This document shows, piece by piece, positions 34,608 through 43,756 of a stretch of DNA of 64,000 nt. Positions within the stretch are counted from its first letter, which is position 1; the number at the start of each line of letters is the position of its first letter. The translations under genes and the position numbers were made by a program. The notes beneath the pieces are model-generated. The model was given only the letters and a program-made list of their open reading frames with translations. It was not told where the DNA came from and ran no database searches. The stretch comes from Methylobacterium soli (lineage in GTDB: Bacteria; Pseudomonadota; Alphaproteobacteria; Rhizobiales; Beijerinckiaceae), in NCBI RefSeq assembly GCF_008806385.1, contig NZ_VZZK01000033.1, positions 768 through 64,767 of the forward strand. Direction: 5' to 3'.

Positions 34608-35843
34608 GTGAGCCAGACACCGAGCCCCGCCCGCGCGCCCTCGCCCGAAGCGCGCGCGAGCGCCGTCTCACCCGGCCCCGTCCACGAGCGCTACGAGGCG
34701 CTGGTGGGCACGGGCGCGATCGAGCGCGACCCCGCGCAGGTGCGCCTGGTGCGGGCCCTCGACCGGCTGGTGCAGGAGCTGGAGCGCCGGCGCCGCGCCC
34801 GGAAGGGCAGCGCGCTGGGCTGGCTGTTCGGCCGCAAGGAGGATGGCGACGCGGCCCCCAAGGGGCTCTACATCTGGGGCTCGGTCGGGCGCGGCAAGAC
34901 CATGCTGATGGACCTGTTTTACGAGGCGGCCCCGAGCCCGAAGCGGCGCGTTCATTTCCACGGGTTCCTGGCCGACGCGCACGAGCGCATCCACGCCTAC
35001 CGGCAGGCCCTGAAGCGCGGCGAGGTGAAGGGCGACGACCCGATTCTCCCCGTGGCCGACGCGCTGGCCGAGGAGGCCAAGCTCCTCTGCTTCGACGAGT
35101 TCACCGTGACGGACATCGCCGACGCGATGATCCTAGGCCGCCTGTTCGGGGCCCTGTTTCAGCGCGGCGTCACCGTGGTGGCGACCTCGAATGTCGAGCC
35201 GGACCGGCTCTACGAGGGCGGGCTCAACCGGGCCCTGTTCCTGCCCTTCGTGGCCGAGCTGAAGGACAGGGTCGCGGTGCTGCGCCTCGATGCCCGCACG
35301 GATTTTCGCCTGGAGAAGCTCGGGGGCGCCTCGGTCTACCATGTGCCGGCGGACGAGGCCGCCCGGGAGGCCCTCGACCGCGCCTTCACGGGGCTCACCG
35401 GCAAGCCGAGGGGCCGGCCGGCCCAGATCCGGGTGAAGGGCCGCGACGTCGCGGTGCCGCAGGAGGCGGCGGGCGTCGCGCGCTTCCGGTTCGAGGATCT
35501 CTGCGCGCAGCCTCTCGGCGCCTCGGATTTCATGGCGCTCGCCAATACCTTCCACACCATCATCCTCGACGCCATCCCGGTGATGGGCGAGGCGAACCGC
35601 AACGAGGCCAAGCGCTTCATCACCCTGGTCGACACCCTCTACGACGCCCACGTGAAGCTCGTGGCCTCGGCGCAGGCGCAGGCGCAGGACCTCTACACCG
35701 CCACCGAGGGGCGCGAGGCCTTCGAGTTCGACCGCACCGTCTCCCGCCTCATCGAGATGCGCTCCTCCGAATATCTCGCCCTCCCGCACGGGCGCGGCGA
35801 CTCGGAGGCGAGCGGCGCCAGCACCGGGCTCGTCGAGACCTGA
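34608..35843 (+). CDS. zapE: Cell division protein ZapE (AFG1-like ATPase)
   Basis: This 411-residue AAA-type ATPase has Walker A (GLYIWGSVGRGKTMLMDLF), Walker B (AKLLCFDEFTVTDIADAM) and sensor-1 (VVATSNVEPDRLYEGG) motifs, and the C-terminal FHTIILDAIPVMG segment typical of the family. ZapE acts at the division septum on FtsZ; mitochondrial AFG1 relatives aid protein quality control. I chose the GTG at 34608 (SQTPSPARAPS), since the extra 36 residues from ATG 34500 are Pro/Arg-rich. This start is the least certain point. Confidence 0.87.
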   Translation: MSQTPSPARAPSPEARASAVSPGPVHERYEALVGTGAIERDPAQVRLVRALDRLVQELERRRRARKGSALGWLFGRKEDGDAAPKGLYIWGSVGRGKTMLMDLFYEAAPSPKRRVHFHGFLADAHERIHAYRQALKRGEVKGDDPILPVADALAEEAKLLCFDEFTVTDIADAMILGRLFGALFQRGVTVVATSNVEPDRLYEGGLNRALFLPFVAELKDRVAVLRLDARTDFRLEKLGGASVYHVPADEAAREALDRAFTGLTGKPRGRPAQIRVKGRDVAVPQEAAGVARFRFEDLCAQPLGASDFMALANTFHTIILDAIPVMGEANRNEAKRFITLVDTLYDAHVKLVASAQAQAQDLYTATEGREAFEFDRTVSRLIEMRSSEYLALPHGRGDSEASGASTGLVET

Positions 35844-35970
35844 GGGGGCCGGTCCCGGCCGCCTGTGACGGCGAATTGAGCGGCGGGGGCGCCGGCCAGG
35901 CATCCACAACCGCGCCCGCCCGGCCTATCAAGGCTGGCTTTCCCGGATGCAGGACCATGCAGGGCCCCCC

Positions 35971-38928
35971 ATGAGCGTGTCGATCGCCCCGCTGCGGCGC
36001 TGGAACTGGCGCGAATCCCGGCCGCTGGCCGGCCTTCTCGGTGCCCCAGCCGCCTTCGGGCTCCTCTGCGTCGCCCTCGCGGCCGGGACCTGGAACTACC
36101 TCGCCGACGAGTCCGGCCGGGCCGAGATCGCCCGCGCCCACGGCATCATCGCCGGGACCGAGCGGCTGCTCTCGGCGGTCAAGGACCTCGAGACGGGCGA
36201 GCGCGGCTACGTCATCGTCGGGGGCGAGCGCTACCTCGCGACCTACACCGATTCGCTCAGTGCCATCGATGCGCGGCTCGCCGCCCTCGGGTCGGTCGCG
36301 GCCCGCCCGGGCGTCGACGCCGCGACAGGCGGAAAGTCCCTGGCGACGCTCATCGCCGAGAAGCGCGACTTCGCCGCCCGGGTCGTCGAGCTGCGCAAGG
36401 CGCAGGGCTTCGAGGCGGCGACGAACCTCGTCCGCACCGAGGAGGGCAAGCGGATCATGGACGCGATCCGGGCCGAGAGCGCCGCGCTCCAGGCCGAGAC
36501 CACCCGCCGGGTCGCGGCGATCGAGGACCGCGACCGGGCGCGCTCCCTCATCCTCTCGATCCTGGCGAGCCTGTCGGCGCTCGCCGCCATCGCGCTGCTG
36601 GCCCGCCTCGCCCTCGTGCGCCGTCGCGAATCCCTGCGCATGACGAGCCTGCTGGACGGGGTCCTGGCCAACGCCCCCGTGGGCCTCGGCTTCCTCGACC
36701 GCAAGCTCGAGATCCGCCACATGAACCGGGCGCTGGCGGTGATGAGCGAGCGCGGCTTCGGGGCCGATCTCGGGGCGCCGATCTGGGCCATGCTGCCGAC
36801 CTTGCGCGAGACCCTGGCCCCGAAGCTCGCCGCCGCCCTCGATGACGGCCTGGTGACGCCCGACGTGCCGGTCGCCGTGCCGACCCCGAGCGCGCCGGGC
36901 GGGGTGCGCCACTTCTCCATGAGCTTCTATCCCCTGCGCGGCGTCGGCAAGGCGGAGGGGCCGCAGGTCGACGGCGTCGGCCTCGTGGTGCTCGACGAGA
37001 CCATCCGCCGGCTCGCCGAGGAGGGGACCCGGCGCAGCGAGGAGCGCTTCCGCTCCCTGATCGAGGCCTCGGCGGCGATCGTCTGGACCGCGACGCCGGA
37101 GGGCATCCTGCATCCGCGCCAGTCGGAATGGACTCGCTTCACCGGGCAGGACGAGGCGGCCTATGCGGGCCTCGGCTTCCTCGAGGCCGTCCATCCCGAC
37201 GACCGGGCCTCGACGCGGGCCGCCTGGGGGCACGCGGTCGAGACCCTGACGTCCTACGCGACCGAGCACCGCCTGCGCGGCCGCGACGGGGCCTACCGCC
37301 ACATGGCGGTGCGGGCCGTGCCGATCCTCGGCGAGGACGGGGACTTGCGCGAATGGGTCGGCACCCACACCGACATCACGGCGCGCAAGGAGGCCGAGGC
37401 GCAGATCGCCGCCGCCAAGGAGGCGGCCGAGGAGGCGAACCGCGCCAAGAGCCAGTTCCTCGCCAATATGAGCCACGAGCTGCGCACGCCGCTCTCGGCG
37501 GTGATCGGCTATTCGGAGATGCTGCAGGAGGAGCTGGAGGACCTGGGCGAGGCGAGCCTGATCGCCGACATGCGCAAGATCGAGTCGAATGCCCGCCACC
37601 TCCTCGGCCTGATCAACGACGTCCTCGACCTCTCGAAGATCGAGGCCGAGCGGGTCGAGATCTTCGCGGAGGAGTTCTCCGTCGCGGAGGTCGTGGCGGA
37701 GGTCGCCGCCACCGTCGAGGGGCTCGTCGAGAAGAAGGGCAACCACCTCGCGCTCGAGATCGCGGAGGCGGTCGGCACGGCCCACACGGACGTGACGAAG
37801 CTCCGGCAATGCCTGATCAACCTGCTCAGCAACGCCGCGAAATTCACCGAGGACGGGCGGATCACCCTCGCGGTCTCCCGCGATCCCGACGACGTCCTGA
37901 CCTTCGCGGTCACCGATACCGGCATCGGCATGAATCCCGAGCAGGTCGGGCGCCTGTTCGAGCGCTTCACCCAGGCCGACGCCTCGACCACCCGCCGCTT
38001 CGGCGGCACCGGGCTCGGGCTCTCGATCACCCGGGCCTTCGCGCACATGCTGGGGGGCGAGATCGCGGTGGCGAGCCGGGAGGGGGAGGGCACCACCTTC
38101 ACCCTGCGCCTGCCCGCCGCCTACGCGGCCCCGCAGACCGAGGCGCCGCCGGCCCCCGCCGCGCCCGCCGAGGCGGGGGCGCCCAGCATCCTCGTCATCG
38201 ACGACGATGCGGCCACCCGCGACCTCCTCGCCCGCTTCCTCGAGCGCGACGGCTTCCGGGTCGCCACCGCGAGCGACGGCCGCATGGGGCTGGAGCGGGC
38301 CCGGGCCCTGCGCCCGCGCGCCATCCTCCTCGACGTCACCATGCCCCACATGGACGGCTGGTCGGTCCTGCGGGCGCTCCGAGCCGATCCGGAGCTCGGG
38401 GCGACGCCGATCGTGATGGTGACCGTGCTGGACGAGCAGACGCTCGCCTTCTCCCTCGGGGCCACCGACTACCTGCACAAGCCGATCGAGTGGGACCACC
38501 TCAAGGCCGTGATGGACCGCTTCCGCCCGGGATCCGGGACCGGGCCGGTCCTCGTGGTGGACGACGACGCGGATGCGCGCGACCGGCTCACCACCCTGCT
38601 GGCGCGCGAGGGCCTGCCGGTGCGCGCGGCCGAGCATGGCGGCCTAGCCCTCGCGGAGGTCGAGGCCGAGAAGCCCGGCCTGATCCTCCTCGACCTGATG
38701 ATGCCGGAGATGGACGGCTTCACCTTCCTGCGGCGGCTGCGCCGGCGCCCCGAGTGGCGCGACATCCCGGTGGTCGTGCTCACCGCCAAGGACATCACGG
38801 CCGAGGATCGCCGCCGTCTCTCCGGCCAGGCCGACCGGGTGATCGCCAAGGGCTCGCTGAGCCTCGCCGACCTCGCGACTGAGGTCCGGGGCATCGTGGG
38901 GATTGAGGCGCCGAGCGAGCCGGCGTGA
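35971..38928 (+). CDS. Hybrid sensor histidine kinase with two receiver domains
   Basis: The 985-residue inner-membrane protein has TM1 at about residues 20-40, an extracytoplasmic CHASE3-type domain to about 180 (KDLETGERGYVIVGGERYL), TM2 near 190-210, two PAS regions (LLDGVLANAPVGLGFLDRKL; FRSLIEASAAIVWTATPEG), and HisKA with His-502 in NMSHELRTPLSAVIGY. An HATPase follows (LINLLSNAAKFTEDG, DTGIGMNPEQ, GGTGLGLSI), then two REC domains with Asp-788 (LLDVTMPHMDGW) and Asp-908 (LLDLMMPEMDGF). All key phosphotransfer residues are present. No separate response regulator is adjacent, so output goes to unlinked partners. An alternative start is the in-frame ATG at 35947. Confidence 0.9.
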   Translation: MSVSIAPLRRWNWRESRPLAGLLGAPAAFGLLCVALAAGTWNYLADESGRAEIARAHGIIAGTERLLSAVKDLETGERGYVIVGGERYLATYTDSLSAIDARLAALGSVAARPGVDAATGGKSLATLIAEKRDFAARVVELRKAQGFEAATNLVRTEEGKRIMDAIRAESAALQAETTRRVAAIEDRDRARSLILSILASLSALAAIALLARLALVRRRESLRMTSLLDGVLANAPVGLGFLDRKLEIRHMNRALAVMSERGFGADLGAPIWAMLPTLRETLAPKLAAALDDGLVTPDVPVAVPTPSAPGGVRHFSMSFYPLRGVGKAEGPQVDGVGLVVLDETIRRLAEEGTRRSEERFRSLIEASAAIVWTATPEGILHPRQSEWTRFTGQDEAAYAGLGFLEAVHPDDRASTRAAWGHAVETLTSYATEHRLRGRDGAYRHMAVRAVPILGEDGDLREWVGTHTDITARKEAEAQIAAAKEAAEEANRAKSQFLANMSHELRTPLSAVIGYSEMLQEELEDLGEASLIADMRKIESNARHLLGLINDVLDLSKIEAERVEIFAEEFSVAEVVAEVAATVEGLVEKKGNHLALEIAEAVGTAHTDVTKLRQCLINLLSNAAKFTEDGRITLAVSRDPDDVLTFAVTDTGIGMNPEQVGRLFERFTQADASTTRRFGGTGLGLSITRAFAHMLGGEIAVASREGEGTTFTLRLPAAYAAPQTEAPPAPAAPAEAGAPSILVIDDDAATRDLLARFLERDGFRVATASDGRMGLERARALRPRAILLDVTMPHMDGWSVLRALRADPELGATPIVMVTVLDEQTLAFSLGATDYLHKPIEWDHLKAVMDRFRPGSGTGPVLVVDDDADARDRLTTLLAREGLPVRAAEHGGLALAEVEAEKPGLILLDLMMPEMDGFTFLRRLRRRPEWRDIPVVVLTAKDITAEDRRRLSGQADRVIAKGSLSLADLATEVRGIVGIEAPSEPA

Positions 38929-39017
38929 CGGCCGGCCGCTGATCGCCGCGCCCCGGACGGCGCCGCGCGCGGACCCCTTCGAGACCCGGCCTCAGGCTGA
39001 CTCCGGGGCCGCCGGTT

Positions 39018-42000
39018 TCATGCCGCTTCCGCGGCCGCGGCGCGCTCGCGGGCGAGGCGGGTGACGCCGACCTGGTCGATCTTGCCGCTGCCGAGCATCG
39101 GCATCGCGTCGAGCACCACCACCTCGGCCGGGATCGCGATCTCGGTGGCGCCGCGGCCCCTGGCGAAGCTCTGGTACTCGGCCCGGGTCGCCCCCTTGCG
39201 CTCGGTGAACAGGATCAGCCGCTCGCCCTTGCGGGCATCCGGCACCGCCGCCGCCGCGCTCGGGGCGTCGGGCCAGAGCTCGGCCGCCAGGGCCTCGATG
39301 CCGGCGAGCGAGACCATCTCGCCCGCGACCTTGGCGAAGCGCTTGGCCCGGCCCTTGATCGTGATGAAGCCGAAGGGATCGATCGCCACGATGTCGCCGG
39401 TGTCGTGCCAGCCGCCCGGCGGCGGCTCCAGCATTCCGGGCGCCTCGGCCCGCAGGTAGCCCAGCATGATGTTGGGGCCGCGCACGGAGAGGCGCCCGCC
39501 CTCCGCGATGCCGGGCACGGGCGCGAGCGTCGCCTCCATGCCGGGCATCAGCCGGCCGACCGTGCCGAACCGGTTGAACATCGGGGTGTTGAGCGCCACC
39601 ACCGGGCCGCATTCCGTGACCCCGTAGCCTTCGAGGATGCGCAGGCCGAACTTCTCCGCGTAGGTGCGGCGGGTGGAATCCTTCACCGCCTCGGCGCCGG
39701 CCAGCACGTAGCGCAGCGAGCGCAGGTCATAGGCATGCGCCGCCTTGGCGTAGCCGGTCAGGAAGGTGTCGGTGCCGAACAGGATGGTGCTGTTCGAGCC
39801 GTAGATCAGCTCGGGCACGATCCGGTAATGCAGCGGCGAGGGGTAGAGGTAGACCGGCACGCCGGAGACCAGCGGCAGCACCAGCCCCACCGTCAGCCCG
39901 AAGGCGTGGAAGACCGGCAGCACGTTGAAGACCTTGTCGGTGCGCCCGAAATCGATGCGGGCGGCCGCCTGGGCGGTGTTGGCCAGCATGTTGCGGTTGG
40001 CCAGCACCACGCCCTTCGGGGTGCCCTCGGAGCCTGAGGTGAACAGGATCGCGGCCGGGTCGTCGCCTGTCCGCGCCACCAGGGGCCGGCGGGGGGCGAG
40101 GAAGCCCCGGACCTTGTCGGTGAGGCTCACGCTGGCGCGCACGTCCTCCAGATAGACGAGGTCGACCTGCCCGCCGATCGCCTCGATCAGCCCGCCGAGC
40201 CGGCCCTTCTCGATGAAGGCGCGGGAGGTCAGGATGGTGCGGATCTCGGCCGCCTTGCAGGCCGAGAGCACGTTGGCGGACCCGGCCGAGAAGTTGATCA
40301 TCGCCGGCACCCGCCCCGCCGAGGCCAGCGCGAAGAAGGTCACGGCGGCGCCGTTGGCGTTCGGCAGCATCACGCCGACCGGCTTGCCGATTTCCGCCAG
40401 CGGCATCAGCTTGCGGCCGAGGATGTTGGCCCCCATCACGAGGCGCGCATAGGTGAGCGAGCCGGCGACCGGGTCCTCCACCGCCGCGCGGTGCCAGCCG
40501 TGACGATCGCCCGCCTCGATCAGCGCCTCGGTGAGGCCGCGGTCGATGTCGGTGGTGCGGAAGACGAGGTCCGACATGATGCCGTAGAGAGCCGCCCCTG
40601 CGGCCTGCCGGCGGGCCTTGCCCTTCAGGGCCGGATCGACCGCGAGCTTGACCGGCTCCAGCACCGTGACGGTGACCTTCGGCCACCAGCGCCGCCGCAC
40701 CTGGGCGCGCGAGAGCCGCGAGAAGGCGGTCTGCTCCAGCCCCTCGATGCGCACCGGCACCACCATGGCGCCAGACTTGTCGGCGATGAGGCCGGCGCCG
40801 TCATAGACCTTCATCAGGCTGCCCGTGACGGTCAGCCGGCCCTCGGGGAAGATGATCAGGGTCTCGCCGCCCTTCACGGCGTTGATCAGCGTGCGGGTGG
40901 CGAGCGGGCGCGTCGGGTCGAGCGGCATCGCCTTGGTGAGTGCCAGGAACGGCTTCACCCACCAGGCTCTCGCGATGCCGTGGTCGATGGCGAAGACCGG
41001 CTCCTGGTCGAGGAGCGAGAGGGCGAGCGGCGCGTCCAGGAAGGAGACGTGGTTGAGGGCCACGATCGCGTTCGGCCCCGCCTTCTCGACATTCTCGAGG
41101 CCCCGCACCTCGAGCCGGTAGAAGGCCCGGAACAGGATCGACAGGAAGTCGCGGAAGGGGCTCGTCGGCAGCGTCGCCAGGATGATCGCGCCGGCGACGA
41201 GGTTCAGCACGCCCACGAGGGCGAGCAGCGCCGCCATCGAGAAGCCCGCGCCCTGGAGCAGGGCCAAAGCCAGGGTGCCGGCCACCATGAAGGCCGCCGT
41301 CATCACGTTGACGGCGCCGATGACGCGGGCGCGCTTGGCCTTCTCGGTCCAGGCCTGCACCGCCGCGAAGGAGGGCACGATGTAGAGGCCACCCGCCACC
41401 GCGAGGCCGAAGAAGTCGAGGCCGACCCGCAGGCCCGTGCCGCTCGCCAGGAACTGGCCGGCGCCGACCAGCGGCCCCGAGACCGGCGGCAGCTGCGACA
41501 CCGTCCAGGCGAGATCGAGGCCGAACAGCCCCATCAGGATCGCGCCGACCGGCGTCGGCAGCAGCACGATGCGCCCGCTCGCGAGCCAGGAGGCGAGGCC
41601 CGATCCCAGCGCGATGCCCACCGAGAAGGTGGCGAGCAGCATCGTCACCACGGTCTCGGAGCCGTTGAGCCCGGTCTTGACGAGCACGGGCAGCAGCGAC
41701 AGCACCACCGCGCCGACGAGCCAGAACCAGCTCACCACGACCGAGCCGCGCCACAGGCGCGAATCCGCCCAGAGGTCGCGCAGGAGGCTATAGGTCGAGC
41801 GGGCGACGTTCGGGTCGACCCGGAGGTCGGGCGCGCCCTCGCCGGTGCGGGGGATCAGCCGGGCCGAGAGCCAGCACAGAACCGCGAAGCCCATGATCAG
41901 GGCGCCGAAGGCCGCCGCGTCGCCCCCCGCCGCCATGGCGAGGCCCGCCACGATGGTGCCGAGCAGGATCGCCAGGAAGGTCGCGGCCTCGACGAGCGCG

Positions 42001-42431
42001 TTGCCGGCGGGCAATTCCTCGCGCTTCAGATGGTCGGGCAGGATGCCGTACTTGATCGGCCCGAACAGGGCCGCGATCGTGCCGAACAGCCCGAGCGCCA
42101 CGAACAGGACCGGGACCGAGCTCACCCAGAAGCCCAGGACCGCCATGCCGGCCGCGAAAATCTCCGCGAATTTCAGGCGCTTGGCCACGACGGCCTTGTC
42201 GTAGCGGTCGGCCCATTGCCCGCCGAGGCCCGAGAGGATGAAGAACGGCCCGATGAAGACCGCGCTCGCGAGCGTGATCAGCATGCCCGACTGGGCGTGG
42301 TCGCCGGCATTGACCTTGAACAGGATCAGGAACGCGAGGGCGTTCTTCAGGAAGTTGTCGTTGAAGGCCGAGAAGAACTGGCACCAGAACAGCGGCGCGA
42401 AACGGCGCGCGGTCATGAGTGATCGGAACAT
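39018..42431 (-). CDS. aas: Acyl-[ACP]-phospholipid acyltransferase fusion (LplT-like MFS + PlsC + acyl-ACP/CoA synthetase)
   Basis: This 1137-residue inner-membrane protein joins three activities. Residues ~1-400 form an MFS lysophospholipid-transporter-like domain (RRFAPLFWCQFFSAFNDNFL). Residues ~430-600 form a PlsC acyltransferase (LNHVSFLDAPLAL as HX4D, IIFPEGRLTVTG). Residues ~640-1130 form an AMP-dependent synthetase (ILFTSGSEGTPKGVVLANRN, GYGVTECGPVVALN, HDTGDIVAIDPFG). It would flip and reacylate lysophospholipids. The ATG at 42431 precedes the MFS start. It is divergent from a TetR gene, with two matching operator-like boxes between. Confidence 0.92.
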   Translation of the reverse strand: MFRSLMTARRFAPLFWCQFFSAFNDNFLKNALAFLILFKVNAGDHAQSGMLITLASAVFIGPFFILSGLGGQWADRYDKAVVAKRLKFAEIFAAGMAVLGFWVSSVPVLFVALGLFGTIAALFGPIKYGILPDHLKREELPAGNALVEAATFLAILLGTIVAGLAMAAGGDAAAFGALIMGFAVLCWLSARLIPRTGEGAPDLRVDPNVARSTYSLLRDLWADSRLWRGSVVVSWFWLVGAVVLSLLPVLVKTGLNGSETVVTMLLATFSVGIALGSGLASWLASGRIVLLPTPVGAILMGLFGLDLAWTVSQLPPVSGPLVGAGQFLASGTGLRVGLDFFGLAVAGGLYIVPSFAAVQAWTEKAKRARVIGAVNVMTAAFMVAGTLALALLQGAGFSMAALLALVGVLNLVAGAIILATLPTSPFRDFLSILFRAFYRLEVRGLENVEKAGPNAIVALNHVSFLDAPLALSLLDQEPVFAIDHGIARAWWVKPFLALTKAMPLDPTRPLATRTLINAVKGGETLIIFPEGRLTVTGSLMKVYDGAGLIADKSGAMVVPVRIEGLEQTAFSRLSRAQVRRRWWPKVTVTVLEPVKLAVDPALKGKARRQAAGAALYGIMSDLVFRTTDIDRGLTEALIEAGDRHGWHRAAVEDPVAGSLTYARLVMGANILGRKLMPLAEIGKPVGVMLPNANGAAVTFFALASAGRVPAMINFSAGSANVLSACKAAEIRTILTSRAFIEKGRLGGLIEAIGGQVDLVYLEDVRASVSLTDKVRGFLAPRRPLVARTGDDPAAILFTSGSEGTPKGVVLANRNMLANTAQAAARIDFGRTDKVFNVLPVFHAFGLTVGLVLPLVSGVPVYLYPSPLHYRIVPELIYGSNSTILFGTDTFLTGYAKAAHAYDLRSLRYVLAGAEAVKDSTRRTYAEKFGLRILEGYGVTECGPVVALNTPMFNRFGTVGRLMPGMEATLAPVPGIAEGGRLSVRGPNIMLGYLRAEAPGMLEPPPGGWHDTGDIVAIDPFGFITIKGRAKRFAKVAGEMVSLAGIEALAAELWPDAPSAAAAVPDARKGERLILFTERKGATRAEYQSFARGRGATEIAIPAEVVVLDAMPMLGSGKIDQVGVTRLARERAAAAEAA

Positions 42432-42517
42432 GGCTGCCCTCCCCGGCGAGGCGCATGACTGCCTGCCGATCGATGAAGCGTCAAATCCAGCCGCGCGCGC
42501 TCGTCGGCGGCGGCGAA

Positions 42518-42533
42518 TTTGAACATCGTGCAA
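42518..42533. promoter_or_regulatory. Operator-like box 1 (TTTGAACATCGTGCAA)
   Basis: This box matches box 2 (42570-42585) at 15 of 16 positions, and each is an imperfect palindrome TTGAAC-N3-GTGCAA. They sit 52 bases apart in the divergent aas/TetR promoter region, the expected place for binding by the TetR protein. Confidence 0.6.
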
Positions 42534-42569
42534 AAGCTACGTCCGGCCGGGCCAGGTCGCAAGCTTGAT

Positions 42570-42585
42570 TTTGAACAGCGTGCAA
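42570..42585. promoter_or_regulatory. Operator-like box 2 (TTTGAACAGCGTGCAA)
   Basis: Second copy of the aas/TetR intergenic box, in the same orientation, 68 bases before the GTG chosen for the TetR gene. The half-site pattern TTGnAC..GTGCAA is symmetrical except for one position, as expected for a TetR dimer site. Confidence 0.6.
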
Positions 42586-42652
42586 TCTACACCGCGCTGC
42601 GCGTGTGGCGGCACACCTCCGGAGAGGATGCCGGGAAAAGGTAAAGGCACCC

Positions 42653-43306
42653 GTGGCAGGCAAAGGTGGCAGGAGCAGGAAGCTGCGCGCGACCCCGGGC
42701 ACTCCCGCGGGCGCAGCCCGCGGCGCGGGGCCCCGGGGCGAGCACGACCGCGAGGGCTTCCTCGCCCTCGTGACCGACGCGGCCGAGGCGATCGTGCGGG
42801 CCGACGGCCTGCGGGCCCTCGGGATGCGCCGGCTGGCGGCGGCGATCGGCTACGCCCCGAACTCGATCTACAACGCGGTGGGCGACCTCGATCAGGTGGT
42901 GCTGCGGATCAACGCGCGCACGTTCGGGCACCTGCGCGACGCCCTCCTGGCGGCGACCCGGCCGGAGGCCTCCCCCCGCGCGAACGCGCTGGCGCTGGCC
43001 GACGCGTATCTCGCCTTCGTGGCGCGGGACCCGGCCGTGTGGAGCCTCGTCTCGGAATACACGACGGTCCCGGGCGCCGCCTTCCCGGACTGGTACGCGC
43101 AGGTCCTCGCCGAGGCGATCGGCCCGGTGGACGCGGTCCTGGCGCCGGTCATCCCGGATCCGGACACGCGACGGCAGGCGGTCGCGGCCCTCTGGGCCGC
43201 CCTGCACGGGCTCGCGGCCCTCTCCACCTCGCACAAGCTCGCCATGCTGACGGCAGAACCGCCGCAGGTGCTGGCCCGGATGCTGGTGGGGCGGTTCCTC
43301 GGGTGA
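42653..43306 (+). CDS. TetR/AcrR family transcriptional regulator
   Basis: The 217-residue protein has a basic, disordered N-terminus and then a TetR HTH at about residues 30-85 (VTDAAEAIVRADGLRALGMR, LAAAIGYAPNSIYNAVGDLD). The C-terminal ligand domain includes LVSEYTTVPGAAFPDWYAQV and AALWAALHGLAALSTSHKL, as in the WHG-type C-terminal group. It faces the aas fusion gene and probably represses it and itself through the two boxes between them, perhaps responding to acyl-CoA or fatty acid, which is inference. The GTG at 42653 is preferred to GTG 42605 on ribosome-site spacing (AAAGG). Confidence 0.83.
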   Translation: MAGKGGRSRKLRATPGTPAGAARGAGPRGEHDREGFLALVTDAAEAIVRADGLRALGMRRLAAAIGYAPNSIYNAVGDLDQVVLRINARTFGHLRDALLAATRPEASPRANALALADAYLAFVARDPAVWSLVSEYTTVPGAAFPDWYAQVLAEAIGPVDAVLAPVIPDPDTRRQAVAALWAALHGLAALSTSHKLAMLTAEPPQVLARMLVGRFLG

Positions 43307-43340
43307 TCCCGCCGAATCCGGATCCGAACCGGCGGGCTCC

Positions 43341-43396
43341 CGAACTCTTGATCCAGACCTCTTGCCCCCGAACTCTTGCCTCCGCACTCTTGCCTT
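43341..43396. repeat. Four tandem copies of a 14-bp unit
   Basis: Units start at 43341, 43355, 43369 and 43383 and share the consensus CGAACTCTTGCCTC with two to five changes per copy, all keeping CTCTTG. The array lies between the TetR gene and the toxin-antitoxin pair, in a 162-base gap without other features. Confidence 0.7.
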
Positions 43397-43468
43397 GAAC
43401 CCCCGGCCGGCCTCCCGCATCCTGCGCGGCATCGGCGTCAGCGCGGGTAACAGGACGGAGGCCGCCCG

Positions 43469-43756
43469 ATGGAACGTGGCGAGACCGCAGCGCGCGGATC
43501 GGGCGCGTCGCCGGAGGACGTGGTCCGCACGGCGCTCGACGCCATTCAGGATCTCAAGCAGGCCGGCCTGAGCCCTGCGCTCGCCCGACAGGCCGATGCG
43601 CTCGCGCAGGCCCTCAGCCGCACGGCGCCCGCCGTCGCAGCATCCGCCCTTGGGTCCCGCCGCCGGTTCGGCGCCTTCGCGGGCAAGTTCACGCTCGGAC
43701 CGGAATTCTTCGAACCCCTGTCGGACGAGGAGCGGCGCGCCTGGGGCGAGGCGTGA
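43469..43756 (+). CDS. Putative antitoxin of a PIN-domain toxin-antitoxin pair
   Basis: This 95-residue protein precedes and overlaps (GTGA, 4 bases) a PIN-domain toxin gene. It has an Ala-rich helical N-terminal half and a tail, GKFTLGPEFFEPLSDEERRAW, that resembles the toxin-neutralising C-termini of antitoxins of the form GKF..(D/E)xF..PL.(D/E). No clear DNA-binding fold (Phd, AbrB or ribbon-helix-helix) was recognised in the N-terminal half. The antitoxin call rests mainly on position, size and tail. Confidence 0.7.
   Translation: MERGETAARGSGASPEDVVRTALDAIQDLKQAGLSPALARQADALAQALSRTAPAVAASALGSRRRFGAFAGKFTLGPEFFEPLSDEERRAWGEA

Noticed and set aside
35749..38637. Very long minus-strand open frame (about 960 codons) opposite the histidine kinase
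   Set aside because: It mirrors third-position GC bias; the plus-strand kinase has complete domain motifs.
40491..42422. Long plus-strand frame opposite the aas fusion
   Set aside because: Highly biased Arg/Glu/His/Gly composition and no motif; it is a shadow of the well-supported minus-strand gene.
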